NCBI GenBank assembly: GCA_041563475.1
Contig: JBFFMY010000018.1
Location: forward strand, 1-47,417
Length of the DNA: 47,417 nt
Source of the DNA: CAJXZP01 sp041563475
GTDB taxonomy: Bacteria > Bacteroidota > Bacteroidia > Flavobacteriales_G > Salibacteraceae
Reading direction: 5' to 3'
Shown: positions 16,174 through 23,179 of the stretch, piece after piece
How positions within the stretch are numbered: position 1 is the first letter of the stretch
Layout: every line of letters starts with the position of its first letter
Program-made: the position numbers and the translations under genes
The notes under the pieces: model-generated
What the model was told of the DNA's origin: nothing
Database searches by the model: none
Seen by the model: the letters and a program-made list of their open reading frames with translations, nothing else

Positions 16174-17781
16174 ATGACACAGAACGGCAAGAAAAATCCT
16201 AGTGCGTCCTTAGAGGTATTAGGAATAAACAATGCGACTGTAAATTGGAATATTTCTCCGGCTGATTTGGCAAAGAAATCCGTAGAATTGGGAATGGCAA
16301 CAGAAAGTAGTACTGGAGCTATTAATGTAATGACAGGTAATTTTACTGGACGTTCTCCTCAAGATCGTTTTATTGTAAAAGATGCCATCACTCAAGATGC
16401 AATTTGGTGGGGTAACATCAATATCCCTTTTTCTCCTGAAGCATTTGACAAATTATATACTGATGTAGTTGAGTACCTATCGGGTAAAGAGGTTTGGTCT
16501 CGTGATGCATATGCTTGTGCAGATGACAAATTCAGAATGAACCTTCGCGTGACTACAGAATATCCTTGGTTAAATATGTTTGCGTATAACATGTTTTTAC
16601 GTCCAACAGATGCTGAAATTGAAACTTTTGATCCAGAATGGAACGTAATTTCCGCTCCAGGTTTTATGGCCGATCCAAAAATTCATGGCACACGTCAAGC
16701 CAATTTTGCAATTCTTAATTTCACCCGTAAAATTGCTTTAATTGGGGGTACAGGATATACCGGTGAAATTAAAAAAGGAATTTTTTCTGCTTTAAATTTC
16801 ATTTTACCGCATCAAAAAGATACGCTTTCAATGCATTGTTCAGCTAACGTTGGTGAGGATGGTGATACCGCAATTTTCTTCGGGCTTTCAGGTACTGGAA
16901 AAACGACTTTATCGGCAGATCCAAAACGTAAATTAATTGGTGATGACGAGCATGGCTGGTCAGCAGATAATACGGTATTTAACTTTGAAGGTGGATGTTA
17001 CGCAAAATGTATTGATTTATCTGCTGAAAAAGAGCCAGATATTTTCGCTGCAGTAAAACCAGGTGCATTACTTGAAAATGTAACGTACAAACCAGGAACT
17101 AATGAAGTGGATTATGAAGATGGATCAATCACAGAAAACACACGTGTTTCTTATCCTCTTTATCATATTGACAATATTCAACCCGGTTCAATTGGGAAAA
17201 ATCCAAAAAACATTTTCTTTTTAACAGCGGATGCTTTTGGTGTTTTACCTCCTTTATCTAAATTAACCCCTGGTCAAGCGGCTTTCCAATTCATTTCTGG
17301 ATATACGGCTAAAGTAGCTGGAACGGAAGCTGGAATTACAGAACCTGTGGTTGCCTTTTCAGCATGTTACGGAGCGCCATTTATGCCTTTACATCCTACA
17401 AAGTATGCAGAGATGTTAAGCAAAAAAATGCAAGATGCTGGCGTTAATGTTTGGTTGGTTAACACGGGTTGGACAGGTGGCCCTTACGGAGTTGGATCAC
17501 GTATGAAATTAAAATATACGCGAGCCATGATCACTGCCGTATTGGAAGGTGAATTAGACAATGCTACATTTGAAACCGATTCTGTATTTCAATTGGCTAT
17601 GCCAACTGCATGTCCAAATGTACCAACAGAGGTATTAAACCCTCGAAATACATGGGCAGACAAAGCCGCATACGATGAAAAAGCCAATTTATTAGCGAAA
17701 AAATTCAACGATAATTTTGAGAAATTTGCAGCAAATGCAAGTAAAGAAATACTAGACGGAGCGCCTAAAGGCTCTAACTAA
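16174..17781 (+). CDS. pckA: phosphoenolpyruvate carboxykinase (ATP)
   Basis: A 535-residue ATP-dependent PEP carboxykinase, the usual length. It converts oxaloacetate and ATP to PEP, CO2 and ADP, the gateway to gluconeogenesis or, in some Bacteroidota, the reverse anaplerotic reaction. Seen: FTGRSPQDRFIV (substrate-binding Arg), the kinase-1a P-loop GLSGTGKTTLS (from residue 237), the metal-binding DDEHGW, FEGGCYAK, and the ENTRVSYPLYHI and TAxAFGVLPP regions of the family. It stands alone, with a folded leader upstream and a strong intrinsic terminator 19 bases downstream. Confidence 0.97.
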   Translation: MTQNGKKNPSASLEVLGINNATVNWNISPADLAKKSVELGMATESSTGAINVMTGNFTGRSPQDRFIVKDAITQDAIWWGNINIPFSPEAFDKLYTDVVEYLSGKEVWSRDAYACADDKFRMNLRVTTEYPWLNMFAYNMFLRPTDAEIETFDPEWNVISAPGFMADPKIHGTRQANFAILNFTRKIALIGGTGYTGEIKKGIFSALNFILPHQKDTLSMHCSANVGEDGDTAIFFGLSGTGKTTLSADPKRKLIGDDEHGWSADNTVFNFEGGCYAKCIDLSAEKEPDIFAAVKPGALLENVTYKPGTNEVDYEDGSITENTRVSYPLYHIDNIQPGSIGKNPKNIFFLTADAFGVLPPLSKLTPGQAAFQFISGYTAKVAGTEAGITEPVVAFSACYGAPFMPLHPTKYAEMLSKKMQDAGVNVWLVNTGWTGGPYGVGSRMKLKYTRAMITAVLEGELDNATFETDSVFQLAMPTACPNVPTEVLNPRNTWADKAAYDEKANLLAKKFNDNFEKFAANASKEILDGAPKGSN

Positions 17782-17799
17782 ATTGTTTAAATTTCATAG

Positions 17800-17834
17800 A
17801 AAATTCCATCCGTTAATTCGGGTGGGATTTTTTT
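17800..17834 (+). terminator. intrinsic terminator of pckA
   Basis: A 12-bp stem with two G-U pairs (17800-17811 with 17820-17831), an eight-base loop and a run of seven Ts (17828-17834). Confidence 0.85.
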
Positions 17835-17907
17835 GTGCGTAAAAAAATATTATGCATGCAGACAACCTGTACATTGTTTTTTGCGTCTATACAACCAAGC
17901 CATTAGG

Positions 17908-17953
17908 AATCACCTATCATTTTATTCCTTGCTCCCAAAATCTTTAGGTGATT
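17908..17953 (+). repeat. long hairpin between pckA and addB
   Basis: AATCACCTA (17908-17916) and TAGGTGATT (17945-17953) pair over 9 bp, and inside them ATTTT (17919-17923) pairs with AAAAT (17937-17941). A T-rich stretch (TCTTTTGGTTTTTT) follows on the plus strand, while the minus strand, from which addB would need termination, has no T-run. It may be a second plus-strand terminator or a small structured RNA. Confidence 0.4.
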
Positions 17954-17992
17954 TCTTTTGGTTTTTTCTATTCTAAACAGCTATTAACCCGT

Positions 17993-20770
17993 TTAAAACA
18001 TTGCAAATTGGTATTCTGCATTTCTTTTTAAGGGCACGTCTCCATTCAACATTTCTTGAATAACATGGGTAATAAACCCTTCCACTTCTTCAAAGTGATT
18101 TAGTCGCAAAACGAATTCTTCGCCAATTTTTGCAGATAATAAGTTCATTTTCGTTTCCCGTAATGAATAAATTCCCGAAACTACTTTTTGGGCATTTAGC
18201 TGCTTATGTGCCATCCACGCATACATCAAAACCTGATTTGCTTTGGGTTTAATTTTTTCTTCTAACTCATCCATTGAAGCCGTACTCAAATCTGCTGCTT
18301 TTACCGATCCCGTTTTATAATCGAGAATGTAGGTAACGCCATCCCTGTCTTCTACCCGATCCGCAACTCCTTTAACAATCACATTTAAATTATTGACTAC
18401 GATACTTGCGCGTAAATACTGTTCGTTGCCCTTGAGAACAATAGTTTCAGATGAAGACTTTAGAAAATCTATATCTTGATGAATAAATCTTTTCACATAA
18501 TTACTTACCGAATAAAACGACATGTATTGTTTCCCTCTTTTATAATACGGGATTTCTTTAGTGAACTCTGTTTTAATAATAGAATCGAGGTTTGATAAAT
18601 TGCTCCGCAATAAATCGGACGTGAGAATACAATTCAAAAACGGTTTGTAAAACTCCTCCAAACACGCATGTACAATGGTACCAAAGGTATTGTGCTCTAC
18701 ATCTTCATCTACAGAGTTTGGTTCTTGAATGCCCAACACATTTTTGTAATAAAAATCATAGGGCGACTCTAAGTAGTTATTAAACGCAGAAGGAGAAAGC
18801 CCTCTTTGCGTAAGGTAGTTTTCAATATTTCGAATAACATCAGGCGTTTTTTCTATAGATGTGGATGATTTCGTTTTTTCATCATCAAAAACTCCAACAA
18901 ATTCTTCAAAATTAATGTTATCACTGTACTCTGGCCACTCTTGTTCTATTTGACGTATAAATCGGCTTTTTTCATTCGAACCTACTCCCATAGAAGAGGT
19001 ATCATATATTAAATTGATATTCTCCGCTTGCGACAAAATCCGATAAAAATGATAAGCAAAAAGAGAATCGCGATGGTTATGCGTTTGAATACCAAAATGA
19101 TTCCGTAACGTATACGGAAGAAAACTCTGATTCCCACCCTTTGAAGGAATAACGCCTTCATTTACAGAAACAAAAACAACGTTTTTAAAACTCAATAAGC
19201 GCGTTTCTAGTAATCCCATTATTTGAATCCCGGCCAACGGCTCACCTGAAAATGGCACCTGCAAAGGAGAAACAATTTGCTTAAATAATTTGCGAATTGC
19301 ATCCAAGGATAAACCAAACGAAAACTTATTAATATAGTTTTCTAGTTGTCCCAATACGGTTTTGAAGAAATACAATTGCTCCGTTAAAACATCATCTGCA
19401 AACTTTTGCAACTCCATTTTTTTCTGGTACTGGAAAATAATTTCGTTTAAAAATGTAATGGCTAATTCTGGATTTGTTTTCCAATTCTCAAAAGCTCCTT
19501 CTATAAATTTGAGCTCAGGATTTTCATTAATAAATTGAGAAATGAATGATTCTGGAATCCAAATTTGATTATTTGCATTAATGGTATTTATTACTGTTTC
19601 TAAAGGTTTCGAATTCGTTACTAAGGAAACTATAACCGGATTCGTTAAAACCTTTAAAACATCTTTAAAATAAAATTGAGATGAAGATTCATTTCTTCTC
19701 GCCATATTTTGCAGACTAAATAACTGTTCGGCCAAACTCATAAAGGGAGTTAACCCGAGCGGGAAACCCAAAGTGACATTTACTTCTCCTATTGATTTTG
19801 GTAACGATTCCAATACCGGGAGCAACAAGCTTTCATCGGCTAAAATAATGGCCGTTTCATTTCCATCAGAAAGCTGCGGCTTGGTCGTAAATAGTTCTCC
19901 AACCATTCTGGCCATTGCTAAACTACCATTTACGGCATAGGTGTCGATTGCTTTAGTAGAATTGGTCAGTAAATCCTCTTTCCATTTAAAATCACCTTCT
20001 TCAGTGTTAAAGAATTTACGCAAAAAATATCCAGATTCTTGATCCGAATCATCAATCATTTGAGCTTCCGCTTCGTAATATACGTGTAGTTTTTTGCTTT
20101 CTTTTAAATAATCAAACAGCCAAATTTCTGCAGGTGTAAGCGCATTAAGTCCCGCAACATACACCTTTGAATATTTGTTTAAAGCCGCGTTTAAATCAGT
20201 AATATTTTTGGATTTAACCTGGGTATTCAAATACCTATACGCCAAGCCTTGATACGCCTTTCCTTGCTCCAATAACCTTTTATTTAAAGCCGAGTAGTAC
20301 AAGGTTAAATTATCAAAAGACGAAAAATACTTTCCAATTAATTCTCCTTTTTTTGGATCAGATGGATCCCATTCGCTAATATCAATGTAGGCCTTAACGT
20401 TTTCAAATAATTGAGAAGCATCAGTAAGCGACATTTCTATATCGTTAAAATCTGCTAAAATTAATTTTCCGTGATCAATGAATTTTTCAAAAGGCAATTG
20501 CGGTTGAATATTTAATTCTCGATGCACTTCAAACAACTCAAAAATTTGCTCCAATGGACCAATTAAATTTAAACCCGATAATTGCGAAACGAAGGTTTCA
20601 ATAGTTAAAATCTCTGGCGCCCAAAATGTGGTTTTGTATAGTTTAGCTAACTCCTTCTTAAAGAACAATCCGGAACGTTTACTAGGAAAAACAAAGCACA
20701 GCGTATCCAGTTTATCGGGATGGGTTTCGTGTATCTCTTTGGCTAATTTTTGTAAAAAAGTGGTTTTCAT
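17993..20770 (-). CDS. addB: AddB-type PD-(D/E)XK nuclease subunit
   Basis: A 925-residue partner of AddA. The N-terminus (LCFVFPSKRSGLFFKKELAKLY) occupies the position of the helicase P-loop but lacks GKT, as expected for the non-motor AddB-like subunit of Bacteroidota. The middle is a degenerate helicase fold containing VSVNEGVIPSKGG. The C-terminal nuclease shows GTIVHACLEEFYKP (active-site histidine) and VKGVADRVE ... YILDYKTGSV with D and K near 815-817, then NQVLMYAWM. No cysteines follow the nuclease core, so the iron-sulfur staple known from Bacillus AddB is absent. The gene follows the TPR gene by 90 bases. It lies 7.5 kb from addA, not beside it. Confidence 0.86.
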   Translation of the reverse strand: MKTTFLQKLAKEIHETHPDKLDTLCFVFPSKRSGLFFKKELAKLYKTTFWAPEILTIETFVSQLSGLNLIGPLEQIFELFEVHRELNIQPQLPFEKFIDHGKLILADFNDIEMSLTDASQLFENVKAYIDISEWDPSDPKKGELIGKYFSSFDNLTLYYSALNKRLLEQGKAYQGLAYRYLNTQVKSKNITDLNAALNKYSKVYVAGLNALTPAEIWLFDYLKESKKLHVYYEAEAQMIDDSDQESGYFLRKFFNTEEGDFKWKEDLLTNSTKAIDTYAVNGSLAMARMVGELFTTKPQLSDGNETAIILADESLLLPVLESLPKSIGEVNVTLGFPLGLTPFMSLAEQLFSLQNMARRNESSSQFYFKDVLKVLTNPVIVSLVTNSKPLETVINTINANNQIWIPESFISQFINENPELKFIEGAFENWKTNPELAITFLNEIIFQYQKKMELQKFADDVLTEQLYFFKTVLGQLENYINKFSFGLSLDAIRKLFKQIVSPLQVPFSGEPLAGIQIMGLLETRLLSFKNVVFVSVNEGVIPSKGGNQSFLPYTLRNHFGIQTHNHRDSLFAYHFYRILSQAENINLIYDTSSMGVGSNEKSRFIRQIEQEWPEYSDNINFEEFVGVFDDEKTKSSTSIEKTPDVIRNIENYLTQRGLSPSAFNNYLESPYDFYYKNVLGIQEPNSVDEDVEHNTFGTIVHACLEEFYKPFLNCILTSDLLRSNLSNLDSIIKTEFTKEIPYYKRGKQYMSFYSVSNYVKRFIHQDIDFLKSSSETIVLKGNEQYLRASIVVNNLNVIVKGVADRVEDRDGVTYILDYKTGSVKAADLSTASMDELEEKIKPKANQVLMYAWMAHKQLNAQKVVSGIYSLRETKMNLLSAKIGEEFVLRLNHFEEVEGFITHVIQEMLNGDVPLKRNAEYQFAMF

Positions 20771-20860
20771 GCACTATTAGTATTGGAAGAGAAAGGTACT
20801 AATTATGTTGGTTTTTTTTCTCTTCCTTTCTACCCGACTTGAACTAATTAATCACAAAAA

Positions 20861-21469
20861 TCATTTAGTAATTTTGAACCCTGATTTAATGAAATCTAGA
20901 AATTCATTAAAACCCTTTTTAGAAGTAAATACTCCCGTAAATTCTTGCCAAAACGATCTCTTTTCAGGTATTTCTACTATTTTATCCTCTTCCTTTTGGG
21001 GACGATCATAATTAATGGTTGTACCAAAACCTTCCATATTGGTATTTATTGGACGAGGATTCGTATCCATTAATTGATCTGCTTTATTATAATATCCTTG
21101 TGAGACAGATCTTCGACCCATTTTGTCTTCCAGAATTCCCAAATTATTGTACGAAATGGCATCTTCTGGGTCTAATTCAATGGCTTGTTTGTAATCGGAA
21201 ATTGCACCAAAAACATCGCCAAAAGAATCTCGCATGAATGCACGACTCGCATAGCGGTACGAATAATTGGGTTGCATTTCCACGGCAGAATCCATATCCA
21301 TAAGAGCCAGACTCTTTTTTTGCAAATGAAAATACGACATGGCACGTTGATACAGAATCTCTGGGTTCCCGGGATCCTTCTCTAGCGCAAGGGTAAATTC
21401 TATTATTGCACCTTCAAAATCTCGCTCTTTATATTTTTCCTCTCCTTTAGAGAAAGCTTTATTATTCAT
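20861..21469 (-). CDS. TPR-repeat protein
   Basis: A 202-residue protein with about three to four TPR units (AFSKGEEKYKERDFEGAIIEFTLAL, EILYQRAMSYFHLQKKSLALMDMDSAV, RYASRAFMRDSFGDVFGAISDYKQAI, AISYNNLGILEDKMGRRSVSQGYY), followed by a low-complexity tail with RSFWQEFTGVFTSKKGFNEFL. An in-frame GTG at 21496 would extend it, but an exact -7 promoter box (21492-21485) lies inside that extension, so the ATG at 21469 is chosen. The tail motif is common to Bacteroidota TPR proteins of unknown role. It is upstream of addB in the same direction, but a functional link to recombination is not established. Confidence 0.78.
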   Translation of the reverse strand: MNNKAFSKGEEKYKERDFEGAIIEFTLALEKDPGNPEILYQRAMSYFHLQKKSLALMDMDSAVEMQPNYSYRYASRAFMRDSFGDVFGAISDYKQAIELDPEDAISYNNLGILEDKMGRRSVSQGYYNKADQLMDTNPRPINTNMEGFGTTINYDRPQKEEDKIVEIPEKRSFWQEFTGVFTSKKGFNEFLDFIKSGFKITK

Positions 21470-21484
21470 ACCCTTTGTTTGGGA

Positions 21485-21492
21485 CAAAACTA
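21485..21492 (-). promoter_or_regulatory. -7 promoter box (TAGTTTTG) before the TPR gene
   Basis: An exact TAnnTTTG match 15 bases upstream of the ATG at 21469, with a TTG about 15 bases further upstream, slightly short of the usual spacing. It decides against the GTG start at 21496. Confidence 0.5.
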
Positions 21493-21516
21493 CCACTAAA
21501 AATTTTACAATTAAAG

Positions 21517-21524
21517 TAAATTTG
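21517..21524 (+). promoter_or_regulatory. -7 promoter box (TAAATTTG) before the 85-aa gene
   Basis: An exact TAnnTTTG match ending four bases before the ATG at 21529. It implies transcription starting at or next to the start codon (leaderless mRNA). Confidence 0.4.
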
Positions 21525-21528
21525 CCCC

Positions 21529-21786
21529 ATGAAAAATACCAATATTATATTTCCTATTTACCGAAAATACGACCATGAAAGATCTATTTTTAAAATAGTA
21601 TCGGCCAAAAATTTTATTGAAATTCAGGTCATGGGAGATTTGTTTTTTTACCATGAAATTAATGCTAAAATTTTACCTGATTTTCAACTCATTCAAGATA
21701 TGATTGATATGCATAATGGGCATTGGGTTTCCGCTACCGAAGCAGAGTTTGACGTATTGCACTCGAAATATTTGAATAGGAAGTAA
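21529..21786 (+). CDS. conserved-looking hypothetical protein (85 aa)
   Basis: I do not recognise this 85-residue protein. It has no signal peptide or membrane segment and is balanced in charged and aromatic residues (IYRKYDHERSIFKIVSAKNFIEIQVMG at the start, HNGHWVSATEAEFDVLHSKYLNRK at the end), which looks like a small folded cytoplasmic protein. It is divergent from the TPR/addB unit, has its own -7 promoter box and is followed by a hairpin terminator three bases after its stop. A complete promoter-gene-terminator unit supports it being real. Confidence 0.65.
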   Translation: MKNTNIIFPIYRKYDHERSIFKIVSAKNFIEIQVMGDLFFYHEINAKILPDFQLIQDMIDMHNGHWVSATEAEFDVLHSKYLNRK

Positions 21787-21788
21787 AT

Positions 21789-21815
21789 CCTTTCGCAGAA
21801 AGGAAAAGTTTTTTT
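21789..21815 (+). terminator. terminator of the 85-aa gene
   Basis: CCTTTC-GCA-GAAAGG forms a 6-bp stem (21789-21803), followed by AAAAG and seven Ts (21809-21815). The gap before the Ts makes it somewhat weaker than the classic form. Confidence 0.55.
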
Positions 21816-21821
21816 CCGCAG

Positions 21822-21900
21822 CATAAAAAGGTTTTGGCAAAAAGAATTGAGGTATCGAAATTTTTTGGTCGAAACCTTTTGGTTTTAAAGTAGCGTAGCG
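21822..21900. repeat. imperfect palindromic intergenic element
   Basis: AAAAGGTTT (21826-21834) and AAACCTTTT (21872-21880) are perfect 9-bp arms with a 37-base centre. The centre contains a competing repeat, GGTATCGA and TCGAAACC, and the right arm is followed by the tandem TAGCGTAGCGG. It does not code and matches no gene tail. It may be a dispersed intergenic repeat unit; the rest of the genome is needed to tell. Confidence 0.35.
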
Positions 21901-22002
21901 GAGTCAAAAATGTATTGAAAAAAAAACGGTCTAGAATTAAATAGGTAAATCACAATTGAAAATTAAAACAAAATAGAAAGTTTGGATAAAGTAAACCAAA
22001 GA

Positions 22003-23121
22003 TTATTTAACCCTCACTTTTTCGTAAAGAGCCTCATACAATGGAACTACATTAGAAATATCAAATTTTTGTGCTCTCTCACGCGCATTTTGAGACATTT
22101 TTTCTTTGAGTTCAGGGTTGGTAAGAATTTTAAGACTATTTGCAATCATACTTTCTACATCCCCTACATTACTTAAAAAACCAGTCTCTCCATCAATATT
22201 TACTTCCGGAATTCCCCCTGCATTGGTTGAGATGACAGGTACGCGTGCAGCCATTGCTTCTAAGGCAGCTAAACCAAAACTTTCGCTACTGGAAGGCAAT
22301 AAAAACAAATCAGACATACATAATACTCGCTCTACTTCATTGGTCTTACCCAAGAACTTAACGTCATTTTCAATACCTAAATCTTGGGCATGTTTCAAGG
22401 CTAAATCTCTATCCGGTCCATCACCCATTAATACGAGTTTTGATTTTACCTTTTCTCGGATACCTGCAAAAATGGTAATCACATCATGCGTACGTTTTAA
22501 GGCCCTGAAATTGGAGATATGTGAAATTAGCATTTCATCTTCTTCTGCCAATTTACCTGAACAAGCCTTTTTTCCCGTAAAAAGATTCATGTCGATGAAG
22601 TTAGGTATGACATGAATTTCCTTTTTGGTACTAAAATTACGAATCGTATCTTCTTTTAAACTCTGCGATACGGCCGTGACACAGTCAGAATGTTCAATAC
22701 TAAATTTTACCGCAGGTAAATAAGATGGATTGTTTCCCACCAAGGTGATATCCGTACCATGCAGTGTAGTTACCACCGAAATATTAATTCCTCTATCTTT
22801 TAAAATTTGCTTCGCCATAAAGGCCGCATACGCATGAGGAATAGCATAATGCACATGAAGCACATCCAATTTACGCGCAATAACGGTTTCTACCATTTGG
22901 CTACTTAAAGCCAACTCATAAGGTTGATAATCGAAAAGAGGATATACATGCACGTTAACTTCATGGTAATATATTCTCTTGTGCATGATATCTAAACGCA
23001 CCGGTTGATCGTAAGTGATAAAGTGAACCTCATGGCCTTTATATGCTAATGCATGACCTAATTCAGTAGCTACAATTCCACTTCCACCAAAGGTGGGATA
23101 ACATACAATTCCTATTTTCAT
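22003..23121 (-). CDS. bshA: N-acetyl-alpha-D-glucosaminyl L-malate synthase BshA
   Basis: A 372-residue GT4 glycosyltransferase that joins GlcNAc from UDP-GlcNAc to L-malate, the first step of bacillithiol synthesis in the cytoplasm. Diagnostic parts are the N-terminus KIGIVCYPTFGGSGIVATELG, HVHYAIPHAYAAFMAKQIL and TTLHGTDITLVGNNP, as in Bacillus BshA, and the GT4 sugar-nucleotide motif PSSSESFGLAALEAMA with its ExxxxxxxE. It is 58 bases downstream of the NagZ-like fusion gene and probably cotranscribed. No bshB or bshC is in the window. A weak hairpin (TTTGG and CCAAA arms, 21981-22000) follows the stop. Confidence 0.93.
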   Translation of the reverse strand: MKIGIVCYPTFGGSGIVATELGHALAYKGHEVHFITYDQPVRLDIMHKRIYYHEVNVHVYPLFDYQPYELALSSQMVETVIARKLDVLHVHYAIPHAYAAFMAKQILKDRGINISVVTTLHGTDITLVGNNPSYLPAVKFSIEHSDCVTAVSQSLKEDTIRNFSTKKEIHVIPNFIDMNLFTGKKACSGKLAEEDEMLISHISNFRALKRTHDVITIFAGIREKVKSKLVLMGDGPDRDLALKHAQDLGIENDVKFLGKTNEVERVLCMSDLFLLPSSSESFGLAALEAMAARVPVISTNAGGIPEVNIDGETGFLSNVGDVESMIANSLKILTNPELKEKMSQNARERAQKFDISNVVPLYEALYEKVRVK

Positions 23122-23179
23122 TTCTTGACTTTAATTGAATTTTCTGAACAGAAAAACAAATTCTTTACACAAATATAGG

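Noticed and set aside
7269..20770. AddA/AddB region as a defence island
   Set aside because: The genes between are housekeeping or secreted proteins; AddAB is a standard repair complex in the phylum.
21470..21496. GTG start for the TPR protein
   Set aside because: The promoter -7 box at 21485-21492 lies inside this extension.
21982..22176. 64-aa plus-strand ORF opposite the end of bshA
   Set aside because: It mostly overlaps the conserved C-terminus of BshA in antisense.
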